DNA from: Oscarella lobularis
Lineage: Eukaryota > Porifera > Homoscleromorpha > Homosclerophorida > Oscarellidae
Assembly (NCBI RefSeq): GCF_947507565.1
Contig: NC_089184.1
Coordinates: 1,116,001 to 1,180,000, forward strand
Direction: 5' to 3'
Length of the DNA stretch: 64,000 bases
Both the position numbers and the translations under genes were made by a program. The first letter of the stretch is position 1. Each line of letters opens with the position of its first letter. The notes under the pieces are model-generated. The model did no database searches. It was not told the origin of the DNA and was given only the letters and a program-made list of their open reading frames with translations. This document shows positions 1 through 10,202 of this stretch, piece after piece.

Positions 1-2039
1 GATCCCATGCTAACAAGAGCCACAATCCACGCAGCGACGAGAAGAAACTTTGAGAGTCCATAGTTACCCATTACACGACGAGAATTAGTCATGTGAAGAA
101 CAGGAAAAAGAGCGAAGGGCAAGAGAAGACTTTGCTGAATATTAACCGCGTCGTCCAGCTTGGGAAACTGCTCCAAGGCAGTAGAAATAGTAGTGATCAA
201 AATCACCGGCACCAACGCTACGGATCGGGTGAGCAAAACACGCTTCCACCGAGACCATTTGATATTGAGAAACCCGTCCATAATAAATTGGCCAGCATAT
301 GTGCCCATAATAGTTGAAGCTTGGCCTGCAGCTAGAAGTCCAACTCCCCACAAAATTGGAAAGACATGCGGAATGTGTGAAGGAGATCCGCAGTTCTGCA
401 ATCCATTGCAATACCATTCGCTAATGTTTGCTCCATTGAGTTCGATAGAACAGTTCAGTGATTCGTTATAAGAAAATCTGAGATAACATCCCTAAATTTA
501 ATAAATTGAAACGCGAGAAAAACCGTTTGAAAATCGTTCTTTTACCGAAGACAGTAAGTTCAAATCACGCCCAAACATGTACTAGACGTTGGCGTGCATG
601 AAAAAAGTACTGTAGTACGGCTATTTGCATACCTGGCCAAAGATACTTATGACAAATAGATTGATCAGAAAGGAAAAAAACAAGGCAATGCCTGAGAAAA
701 GATCAACCCTTTTGACGCTTCTAGTTAAAGCAATGACAAAAGACTCACCAGAATCTATAGAGTTGTACAAAATGCCCTCTCTAATAGCCTGGTGCTTTTC
801 TCGATCTATATTTCGAGACTTTGCACGTATTAGCAAGATAATTTAATGAGAACACGGTGTCTACTTACTAAAACCAACGCTGAGTGAAGGTAGATATTGT
901 GAGGCATGATAACGGCACCAACAATTCCCAAAGCAGTAAGTGGTAATGAAGATGACGTGACATTGACAGAGCCCGTGACATTAGGATAAAAAAGTCCTTT
1001 TAGTACATCCACTTGGTTTGGATGACTATAACCATACTAAAATACAACCAATTATTAAAAGTAGCAGCAGCCAGCGCCAATCATCCAACCGACCATATAT
1101 CCCAAGCACACCAGTAGAGTCATTATCAGTGTAATTATAACAGCTTCTAGTTTTCGTATCCCTAACAGTCATTGTACAGTGTAAACTTAGAGAAGAGATT
1201 GGCTGTATACCGAATTTCTCAAGGAAAAGTATTGTAAATGTATCGACTCCAGTTATGATGGCTCCAGCAAACAGAGGAATACTACGACCAGGCGAGTCTG
1301 ATGGGTCAGCCAGAAATCAAATAAAAATAGCATTATTTACCGTCCGTATGACAAAAGATTAAGTGCAACTGCAGACCCAAAAACTTCCTAAAGTGCTCAG
1401 GTCTGCTTCCATGTTTCAACGCGTCACGTTTATCAAACCTGAATATCAGCACCAATGATAGCCAACTCCATTAGAAGCCACAAAAACAGTCGTGGCCATT
1501 TAGGATATTTTTCCCGACAGACTTGAGCCAAATGCATTCCAGTAACAACGCCAAGACGTGCAGCAAGTAGCTAGTACAGTGTAGAGTCAAAGCAGAATTA
1601 CCACAGAAGAGATCGAAGCTATATCTGTCCACCTGCAAGATATATCCACCCAATGTGGATAACAGCAAAGCAAACAGTAGCTAGAATGATCAGTTACAAA
1701 TAGGCGACTTTGAACCAATAGCACGTACTGAATATCTAGCTTTGCCTCCTGCAATGACATCGGACTCCAAGTTGCCTGGATCGATGTAGGCGACACTCAT
1801 CAGAAATCCTGGACCCATGAAGGCCAAGAGCTTTCTCAAACTAAACTGCACAGCAAAAAAATAGAGCAAAGCCTTTTTATGTCGTTTGATCGCGCTCTCA
1901 CGCCACGATGCGGCAATTCCGGAATTTGAACGAGCTGACTGCTTTCGTACGTTACTTCTCCCGATTGATCGATGTCGTTTGAGAGAAGGAAATAGCTTCC
2001 GTGGCCATCTTTGCTGCGTTCGTCGTCGCGCTCAGTCAT
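1..2039 (-). CDS. NRAMP/SLC11 divalent metal transporter, paralogue 1 (3' end outside window)
   Basis: Proton-coupled Fe/Mn-type metal ion transporter of endosomal or plasma membranes. It is a split gene on the minus strand starting at the ATG at 2037-2039. The first exon encodes an acidic cytosolic tail ([14 protein letters not shown]...). The next exon (about 1735-1850) gives [20 protein letters not shown] followed by NLESD, which holds the TM1 DPGN metal-binding motif. TM6 appears near 880-940 as [16 protein letters not shown] with the MPH motif, and the TM10-region [19 protein letters not shown] lies near 290-345. The last readable codons ([12 protein letters not shown]) match the TM11 region of the downstream paralogue, so about the last 60 residues lie beyond base 1. 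All core metal-site motifs are intact. It is a head-to-tail duplicate of the gene at 2153-4442, with 113 bp between them. The family call is very secure; orthology to SLC11A1 versus SLC11A2 cannot be decided here. Confidence 0.93.
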
Positions 2040-2059
2040 AACGGGTCAAAGTTCTTTTA

Positions 2060-2069
2060 GTCACGTGAG
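2060..2069. promoter_or_regulatory. CLEAR-like E-box upstream of NRAMP paralogue 1
   Basis: GTCACGTGAG sits about 20 bp upstream of the start codon and contains the palindrome TCACGTGA (2061-2068). This is the core bound by MiT/TFE and USF bHLH factors in animals. Regulation is inferred from motif and position only. Confidence 0.4.
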
Positions 2070-2152
2070 CGAATTGAGCACGTCCTCTGTTCCGCCCCCC
2101 AACCAACAGAAATGAGAATTTAGACAAAATCGATCAGACAAAAATAATTAGT

Positions 2153-4442
2153 CTAGTTAAGCGCATCTTCATCAGCTTTTTCCTTCTTCATAAGCCCCAT
2201 TCTTATAAAAAGCCGTTTTGATGCACTAGGACCCATCACGTAGTAGATCACAATGACAATATATATGGGAAAAATGATGCCGCCCACGATCGTTTCGGCA
2301 AGCTTGTGCTTCAAGAATAATTGAGTGACAATCAGATATCCATTGGCACCCATCACTAGCACTGCCAGAAACCAAACGGCTATTCGCGTGATTTTGGAAT
2401 TTTTGAAGTCTCCCATTATGCGAGACGACGTTGTCAAGTGCAGCACGGGAAGCAAGGCAAAAGGCAATAGAAGACTCTGCTCTACGTTAAGCCATTCGTC
2501 GAGAGCGTCCAAGTATTTGGCAAAAACCGTCGCACACAGGATTGTTGGTCCCATTGCAATTGAACGCGTAAGTAGAACTCTCTTCCATCTTGGCCATTTG
2601 ATGCCAAGAAATCCTTCCATGACGAATTGGCCTGCGTACGTGCCCGTCATCGTCGAACTTTGTCCGGCGGCGAGAAGTCCTATGCCCCAGATGATCCAAT
2701 AGAAGTTTGCCGTTTTGCAGTGCTGAATGTGTGACATGGTAGAGTTGGCGGCGGTTGAAAGAAGGAATGACGTTGCGTTTGTTCCGTTCGTCACGTTCGT
2801 ACATCCATCGAGGAATCGAAGTTTGTCACCCTATGGAAAAATAACAGACGCAAAGAGTGAGGAGGGGCTTCGACTCACTGCAACCACGAGGCTCATATTT
2901 GAGTCGGGAGCGAAGAGCTAGAAAAGACAGACAAGAGTCATCAAGTGTACAAAGCTAGTGCTACGCTGATTTTACCTCGGCAAACACGCATACCACAAAC
3001 ATATTGATAATAAAAGATACGAAAAGAGCAATAGCTGCCAGAAAAGTAGAACCAATCATTTTAAGGATGCGTAAAAGAATAAAAGATCACTACCTGACTC
3101 GATGGAATTGTAAAAAATGCCTTCTTTAACGGCGCTACGCTTTCCTCTGTCAATGTTCCTTGACTATAGAGATAACTTAATTTTTCTTTACTCAGTTCTG
3201 GAAGAATACGCTTAGTCTTACCAACACAAGAGCTGAGTGAAGATAGATGTTATGCGGCATGATAACAGCGCCTAGGATGCTCACTGCCTGCTCCCCCACT
3301 TGTCCATTGCAATTGGGACACGTCGGAATTACGACTCCTTTCAAGACTTCCAGTTGATCCGGTCCGCTTGCAATGTACTAACACATGTTAATAGATAATT
3401 AAAATTCTTCTTTTTTACACAACAACTAACCAGGTAACCAAACGTTACAGACATTGTGGTAATTAGGGCTCCAAAAAATGCCTCTAATTTTCTCAAACCT
3501 ACAGAAAGAGTATATCTCAGTTTATCGAGTACTACCAATCTTTCTAATAGCAAAGATAACCATAATTTTCTAAAAAGAGAAATGTAAAAGTATCGATGCC
3601 TGTCATAAGAGCTCCTGCCCAAAGTGGTATCCTAAGAAACAATGAAATTCTTCACCTATTAATAAATTTAAATTAGCCATACTTCCCGCTCGACAACAAG
3701 CTGATGGCAACTGCCGATCCAATAACTTCCTGACAAAAATACAATTTATGACGTCATAATTTTTGCTAACTAAATGCACCTGTATGTCACTTCCAATAAT
3801 TGCCAATTCCATCATGATCCAAAGAAAGAGTCTCGGTCCCTTGGGATACTGGTCGCGACACACCTGGGCCAAGTGCTTGCCCGTCACGACACCGAGTCTA
3901 GCTGCGAGAAGCTACGAGAAGGGAAAACGTCCTCATAAGCGCAAGCCCTAAAGATTAAAAAAACCTGAAGAATGAGTCCGAAAACAGTCGACCACCACAA
4001 TATCCAGAGGAGCTGGAGAACACGTGTTAGCAGAAATGCCTTTCCTTCCATCGAGGCACACTCACCTTGTATTTGGCCACGGAACCGGCTTGTAGATCGG
4101 ATTCGATGTTCCCTGGGTCGATGTAGGCGATGCTCATTAAAAATCCGGGCCCAGTAAATGCCCAGAGTTTCTTCAAACTAAAGCCCGTTGCCTAGCATAT
4201 CAATCAACGCTTTACCACAAAGAGACGTGACGTGACTCGGACCGGGTTCGGACACCGACTCCGGTACAGCAGCGTGAATCGCGTGCTCCGCTCACCGTTC
4301 CATCGATTCCGCTCGTAGGAACATCGACGCGCTGTCTTTTGCTGTAGACCTCCTCCTCTTCGTGTGAGGTCATCTGATCAGATTCAGATTCCTCAAGAAG
4401 GAACGACTTCTCCGAGCAATCATCCAACGTAGGATCTTCCAT
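2153..4442 (-). CDS. NRAMP/SLC11 divalent metal transporter, paralogue 2 (complete)
   Basis: Complete proton-coupled divalent metal transporter gene with many short introns. The start ATG is at 4440-4442 and the stop TAG at 2153-2155. The N-terminal tail is acidic ([19 protein letters not shown]...). Exon 2 encodes [20 protein letters not shown] then GNIESD (about 4070-4190), with the TM1 DPGN motif. Further exons give [20 protein letters not shown] (3840-3910) and [10 protein letters not shown] with the following EVIGSAVA (TM3). TM6 is [18 protein letters not shown] (near 3230-3275) with the MPH motif. The last exon carries a large extracellular loop with several N-x-S/T sites (NGTNATS, NST), then TM9-TM12 and a short [11 protein letters not shown] tail. 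The loop and N-tail differ from paralogue 1 while membrane segments are close, as expected of an older tandem duplication. I see no disruption of the reading frame. Confidence 0.95.
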
Positions 4443-4912
4443 GAAACGGCAGTTTGTAAGTAAACAGCAAGGCCAGGCAGAATGAGAATGCGTAGCAGCG
4501 AATGAGTAGTCAGGTCACCTGACCCTTGCACGTGACCGTGGCATTCCTCCCGAGCGAAGGTGTGGCCTCCAGACTAGCGAATGAGTACGTGCGATCTCAG
4601 TTGTGGTCACGTGCCAATCAGAGGCGGCGTCTCAAAAAAAGAAAACGAAAAAAGTACATACACTGTCGCTTCATTTTCCTCTTCCAGGAGTCCCTCCTCC
4701 TCCTCCTGCTCGAAGGCCCGTCGTAGCCTGCGCAACCTCGTCAAGGAAACTGCCCCCATACAGAAGTTTACAAATCTTTTTTTATTGTCCATTCACACTA
4801 GAGACCAACCGTGCTAACTTGGTGGGCGATTAGTAAAAACGAAGTGGCAATTTCAATGCTAATTTGGCTACCTAAAAAATGCAACCACCCGCGAGGGAGT
4901 CTCAGTAGATGG
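4443..4912. promoter_or_regulatory. Intergenic region and probable promoter of NRAMP paralogue 2
   Basis: No coding similarity seen. The part next to the NRAMP start holds a 15-bp inverted repeat GTCAGGT-C-ACCTGAC (4509-4523), an E-box in GCACGTGACC (4528-4537), and a second copy of the same 10-mer in opposite orientation, GGTCACGTGC (4605-4614), overlapping a CCAAT box (4614-4618). A TCC-rich run lies at about 4690-4712. Bases from about 4720 to 4912 belong to the 3' side of VPS45 and show nothing distinctive. Confidence 0.45.
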
Positions 4913-7600
4913 TCACATTTTTGAACTAAACTTAATTGTGAGAGACCCGAGTACGGAATTTCCTGCAACTACTTCAAAAACGCGATCGCTTTTTTTGAGG
5001 TAGGTGTTTAGATTAGCACGGTTTTTAATGAGTCCCCAGTGTGAATGAGCTATGAGATGCCACCTCTTGCAGTTGTGCACCGTCGTTCCGCCAAGCAAAA
5101 CCCTAACTCCCGCTGCAGTCTTGTTCACGTTGACGACGGCTAGAGCCTCTTCATACGTCACCCCACCGACAACAAATACGATGATATCTTGAGGTCTATA
5201 GAAGAACTCCTCCGCCGAACCTCAGTCTAATTTCTGACTCCTTTACCTGTCCCTCAAGCGAGCGTCATTTACGTAAGGAAAAGATGTATCCTTGAGCCGT
5301 CCCTTCACGAGAGAATCAAGTGTGTCTGCCAGCAGAGGTCGATGTTGAGTGTACACGTTTTCAACCCCCTACAATAAAAAAAGCAAGAAGACGTTAGTAC
5401 AACTTCTCATCTAGGCGTTTTTTATGACCTTTAGCCCTTTCAGGAGTTTCTTTGTAAAAGCTAGAGGACTTTGCGTGCCAAACAGATCCGATCCCCGCTG
5501 GTCTTTTCCCGCATATCCCAGCATACTGGAAACGAGCTGAGAGAGACGACTTTTATTGGTGCTTCCTATCCTTTTCTGCTTTCCTACCCTCGTATATCGA
5601 GCAGAAACGCCGCGTCGCGACAAGATGTCATGCAGCCCCTGTCTATCATTGTTAGTGTGCCTTTCGTAGCGCAGACTGTAGAGAAGAACGAGTCGCATGG
5701 CGTCCAAATGACTCACGTTCTCCTTACTCAACAACTGTCTTACTTTCTAAGAAGAAAACCGTGCAAGATCACTGTACGTCCTTATGTAGAATTAAGATAT
5801 ATGTGAATGCAATGGAATAACCGCCAACGCAATGAGAGAGCGTATGCGCAAGAGATAGTGTACTGTGACAAGAATGTGCGCCTGAGGAGATGCCACCTAC
5901 TTGAAGAGCAGCTGAATGGTCGGATTGGCATGCCAACTGCTGTTCAACTTCGGATACATCCATGAGACTTTGTTGAACGACGCGCTTGTTCAGTTCGCCT
6001 ATCAGCGCGACGTGCTTGCTTACAGTGCCGGACATCTTGCGAAATTGAGGATAGGCCTCAATGAAAGCCTATGAAGCAGAGATAAACAATTATCTCTATG
6101 ACATCAAATTGCTCTTGCCTTCATGTCCGCAATTGTTTCGACTTTCGCCGTGCTCTTTTGCTTGGATTGATACTGATCCACAAGATCCTTGACGGCGCTG
6201 CAAATTTCACCAAAATTGGCGTACATATTCTAGAAAAAGTGTCAATAGCTCAACAAACGCCTTATATTTTAGCTGACGCTCTGATAAAAGTCGTCATGCT
6301 CAGATGACATAACAACCTCCTACAGAAGAAAATAGTTGGAGGTAGTAGAAAAAGAAATACCTAGAACAGCTTACGTGCATTTCTTTGCTCAGTCCCTGAA
6401 CGCCAGACATATCAACGCGATTGTTGCTTATTCCAAGAAGCTCGTGCACCATAGCCTGGTAACTCCACTAGTATAAGAACGGAGACGGTTAGTTGCTGCG
6501 TGCTCTCGACGCGTCTTGCCTGATTGAGAAGGGGCGTGATAGGATCATCTCGTCTGTCCAGCACAAGCAGAACAGGGGCAACGTCGGGCCTCCGAAAATC
6601 AAATAGCGACACTTCTTTGTCTATGACATGCTATACAAATGCACGTCTACTCTCCAACGTCCTCTCTCCTTCCCCAAGCAAAACACTTACCTGGATAGCT
6701 GTTCCCAGTTCCTGAGCCATTCTCGACTTGGCCTGATACCTGGAGTGAAGATTGACGGTGCACGTGAAGTCGTTGCTCTCGACGACTCTCACCTGATCAC
6801 GGGTCGCTTTTTCAGCGACAAAAGCAGAGCCGAAAGGCCTTCCGTCACTCGTCGAAGCGACTCCTCGTCCCACAGTCCACCCGGCTAGATGTAAACACGA
6901 TGTACCAATATTGAAAAGTAGAAACCTTTTTCTCTTTCTCTCACCTGACTGCACGTAGGCAAGTTGAGAGAAAACAGGTGGGGATTGACAGCAATATAAT
7001 CGGCATACGCTTCCTATGTACACAGTCAACAGATGCAGGAACACAGCTCTGAGCGTACTTGGATCTCTTTGACCACTTCGTGTTCATCTGCCTCAGCCAA
7101 CTTCTTCACATCCTGCTGACGCAAAAAGTTCGTAAAATCTGCAAAATACAACAACGTCTCTGTATCATCTACTTCTCTCCTCTCTTCTTCTTACACAGGT
7201 AATAGAGACCGTATTTTGGAACGCGAAGCTCTTCGACTAACGCGTCGATGTTGTCCTATGAGAAAGAAACGTCAGCTCGCGAAGAGACCGATGAGTGGGG
7301 TGCACGATACGGGTGTCGGTCTGAGGAAGCAGATCGCCTTGAGGTGTTTCATCGTTTCGCGGCCCGTTGAGTCGATCTTTTCGAATAGATACACTTCTTT
7401 CTGCAGGATCTCCGACTGCGCGTACACCATGCTGACGATTGAGATCTGCGAGACGACGTCGATCGTTTAGTCTCGCGCCGTTCCCCCGAAAGGGAGCCTC
7501 GTCGCACCGTTTCTTTGTCCATGAGCAGGACTTTCATTCCTTCGCGACTGTCTTCGATCATGCGATCGATGTACTGTCGAACGGCAACGATAACGTTCAT
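4913..7600 (-). CDS. VPS45: Vacuolar protein sorting-associated protein 45 (Sec1/Munc18 family)
   Basis: SM protein that binds syntaxin-16/Tlg2-type SNAREs to drive fusion at endosomes and the trans-Golgi. The start is the ATG at 7598-7600, giving [18 protein letters not shown] then [13 protein letters not shown], which aligns residue by residue with the VPS45 N-terminus; an in-frame leucine codon further upstream is not needed. Later exons carry [20 protein letters not shown] and DPITPLLNQ (domain 2, about 6510-6610), [18 protein letters not shown] and [20 protein letters not shown] (about 5900-6035), [13 protein letters not shown] (about 5650-5700), RGSDLFG, then [20 protein letters not shown] and [11 protein letters not shown] near the end. 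The final junction is best read as an intron from 5068 down to about 4995 with donor GAG|GTGGCA and acceptor AAAG|CGATCG. This gives a tail [14 protein letters not shown]... ending at the TGA at 4913-4915 and resembling the KSFLEEV tail of other animals. The intron length is a multiple of three, so read-through would also stay open. Confidence 0.94.
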
Positions 7601-8110
7601 TCTTTCTCCGAAAAACGAAGCTCCTCCCTCGATATCGCTCAATAACACGTGATCGCGTTTAAGTTTTGTTAGTTGTCAGTGACGTCACGAGAACGTCATC
7701 AAAAGGGAGTAGGCGAGCCTAGCAACGGACCGGGTATGGAGACACTTGCTCCTCAATAGTAGGCGTTCCCAAAATTTTTTGAAAAGGGACTATCGAGGTT
7801 CGTTTATTCGACGAAAACGGCGGTGTAATTAAATTAATCGTTTCCGGTGGGCGGCGAAAATTTTTCCATGTACTGTTGCTATGCGATTTTGAAGATGGCA
7901 ATTGTATTATCGAGCGAGTGACCTACACGCCGTAGCGTACAAAACCCCGTTTTTTTGGCATATAGTAAGGGGGTACTACTCTCTGGAAATGGAAAGTATC
8001 AGCACCGATCGCGAGCAGTCTTGATCAGTGGTAATACTGACGCTGCTCCGAATCCGTACGGATAGACAGTGGAAAGAGTGCAGGCGTCTCTGGCTGTCCG
8101 CGTGCAATCG
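7601..8110. promoter_or_regulatory. Upstream region of VPS45 with E-box and CRE
   Basis: No gene recognised. About 46 bp upstream of the VPS45 start is CACGTG (7646-7651), and at 7680-7687 is the perfect cAMP-response palindrome TGACGTCA. The rest, up to the minisatellite, is unremarkable single-copy sequence. Confidence 0.4.
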
Positions 8111-8120
8111 CTACGATTCT

Positions 8121-9330
8121 CGCGCGCAGCAAGAGAGTCTGTCGATCGAGAGAAATGTGTCATGGGTGCGAATGTCTCGCACGACGGGCGCGCGCCATCT
8201 CTCGCGTCGTACGATCACGTATCTTCGACGATCGAGAGAAATGTGTTTGGGTGCGAATGTCTCGCACGCCGGGCGGATCTCTCGCGTCGTACGATCACGT
8301 ATCTTCGACGATCGAGAGAAATGTGTTATGGGTGCGAATGTCTCGCACGACGGGCGGATCTCTCGCGTCGTACGATCACGTATCTTCGACAATCGAGAGA
8401 AGTGTGTTATGGGTGCGAATATCTCGCACGACGGGCCATCTCCGGATCGTCCGTCGCACACTGTGCTCACGCGAGTGGAGTGGGTCAACCCGCATCAAAG
8501 ACGCAGGCCTCGTCGCCGACGTCTCGATGCAGGATAGTCAGAGCAAAGGCGGCAGAAAGTGTCTGATTCTCGCGTCGTACGATCACGTATCCTCGACGAT
8601 CGAGAGAAATGTGTTATGGGTGCGAATGTCTCGCACGACGGGCGGATCTCTCGCGTCGTACGATCACGTATCTTCGACGATCGAGAGAAAGAGCTATGGG
8701 TGCGAATGTCTCGCACGACGGGCGGATCTCTCGCGTCGTAGGATCACGTATCTTCGACGATCGAGAGAAATATGTGTTATGGGTGCGAATGTCTCGCACG
8801 ACGGGCGGATCTCTCGCGTCGTACGATCACGTATCTTCGACGATCGAGAGAAATGTGTTATGGGTGCGAATGTCTCGCACGACGGGCCCATCTTCGGATC
8901 GTCCGTCGCACACTGTGCTCACGCGAGTGGAGTGGGTCATCCCGCATCGAAGACGCAGGCTTCGTCGCCGACGTCTCGATGCAGGATAGTCAGAGCAAAG
9001 GCGGCAGAAAGTGTTTGATTCTCGCGTCGTACGATCACGTATCTTCGACGATCGAGAGAAATGTGTTATGGGTACGAATGTCTCGCACGCCGGGCCCATC
9101 TCTCGCGTCGTACGATCACGTATCTTCGACGATCGAGAGAAATGTGTTATGGGTGCGAATGTCTCGCACGACGGGCGCATCTCCGGATCGTCCGTCGCAC
9201 ACTGTGCTCACGCGAGTGGAGTGGGTCATCCCGCATCGAAGACGCAGCCCTCGTCGCCGACGTCTCGATGCAGGATAGTCAGAGCAAAGGCGGCAGAAAG
9301 TGTTTGATTCTCGCGTCGTACCTCGCGAGG
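8121..9330. repeat. 81-bp GC-rich minisatellite with higher-order blocks
   Basis: The landmark CTCGCGTCGTACGATCACGT recurs at 8201, 8281, 8362, 8569, 8650, 8730 (one base changed), 8813, 9021 and 9102, giving steps of 80-83 bp, with a shortened form at 9310. The 207-208 bp steps contain a second, non-repeat spacer of about 133 bp (about 8436-8568, 8886-9020, 9177-9309) that begins with TCCGGATCGTCCGTCGCAC or a one-base variant. The array is therefore blocks of two to four 81-bp units each closed by the same spacer. Each unit contains the hairpin GTGCGA-ATGTC-TCGCAC and palindromes TCGTACGA and TCGA-CGA-TCGA. Long open frames cross it in several phases on both strands because 81 is 27 codons and stops are rare in this composition; I do not read it as a gene. 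Confidence 0.93.
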
Positions 9331-9523
9331 GCCCCTCGGAGAAACGAACCGAACGTAGGTTCGGCAGAGAGGTTCGCGGAGCAGGCGCGACGATCGGAGG
9401 CGGAACGGCGGCAAGATCGGCGACAAGGCGTGTCCATGTCGGAATCTTAGCGCGCGCTTAGCCCTTAGCATAGACTTTTGAGTATAGATACTGTATTTAT
9501 TTATTTATTTCACCAAATAAAAT
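9331..9523. other. Spacer between minisatellite and JTB, with JTB poly(A) signals
   Basis: Contains the palindrome CCTCGCGAGG (about 9320-9331), an inverted repeat CCGAAC-GTAG-GTTCGG (about 9348-9363), and a run of TTTATT (about 9495-9510). On the minus strand that run gives overlapping AATAAA signals about 15-25 nt past the JTB stop codon. Confidence 0.6.
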
Positions 9524-10112
9524 CTATATGGTTGAAGCTACTTGTTTTCTTATTCGCTGCAAGGCTTCTCTGTCCAACTTTCGTTGTCTGACAAGAACGG
9601 CAACAATGGAAAATAATCCCACAGTAAAAGCCGTGGACTTCAAAACAAAATAAATAATCTAATAAATCACTGACATTGTTGTACCTCGAATATCCAAAAT
9701 TTCATTTCCTCTATAACTTTGACTTGATTGCAGCTACAAAATCAAATAATAGGTGGCATTTTGAGTCCTAAACAGGCAATTTTTCAAACCTCATAAACTT
9801 TTTCTTCCCGTTGCAGTTGTGTAGTTGATGCTTTCCCGTTTCGCCGCACTCCTCCAAATTCGTTTTCTAATACAACCCTTCAAGACGGTTTCCAGCGACC
9901 TAAACGGCTAGATCTTACTTTTTGAAATTTACTACAGGCCTTGCATTCTTCTATTGGAGAGCAAGGACTCGTCGAAATTCTGCCCGATTCGTCGGAAAGG
10001 ACGGAAACGATGCATAGGCTGAATCAAAGACTTCTTATAGTCTCGGAAATAATTTTTAAAGTCAATTGTACCTCAAGCATGTCGCGATTCGCAACAAAAG
10101 AGAAGATTTCAT
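9524..10112 (-). CDS. JTB: JTB (jumping translocation breakpoint) membrane protein
   Basis: Small type I membrane protein, about 129 residues (human 146), in five exons that are too short to appear as long open frames. Start ATG 10110-10112, stop TAG 9524-9526. Exon 1 plus the start of exon 2 encode a signal peptide (MKSSLLLRIATCLSLCIVSV). The ectodomain has six cysteines in the JTB pattern: SPCSPIEECKACSKFQK, then KTNLEECGETGKHQLHNCNG, then SCNQVKVIEEMKFWIFE. The last exon gives a membrane helix FTVGLFSIVAVLV and the cytosolic tail RQRKLDREALQRIRKQVAST, close to the highly conserved RQRQLDRKALEKVRKQ of human JTB. Every exon junction has GT..AG and keeps frame. Vertebrate JTB is linked to mitochondria and cytokinesis; function here is by homology. 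The gene is transcribed divergently from DCAF15. Confidence 0.92.
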
Positions 10113-10202
10113 AGCCAAACCGAAACGAATGATGACCTCAGAGAGTCGAAACGGCCCGGATGTCGATGACGTCTCCTGCTATTAAAAGCGTGCGCTAATA
10201 AA
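10113..10202. promoter_or_regulatory. 90-bp bidirectional promoter region, JTB / DCAF15
   Basis: Only 90 bp separate the two start codons, so both 5' UTRs and the shared promoter must fit here or overlap coding exons. A CRE-like TGACGTC lies at 10167-10173, near the middle. No TATA box is evident. Confidence 0.6.

Noticed and set aside
7719-7901. 60-codon minus frame upstream of VPS45
   Set aside because: Short, no similarity, and it lies in the probable promoter region.
8155-9018. 287-codon frame over the minisatellite
   Set aside because: An 81-bp period and GC-rich composition keep several frames open on both strands; there is no domain, no start context and no splice structure.
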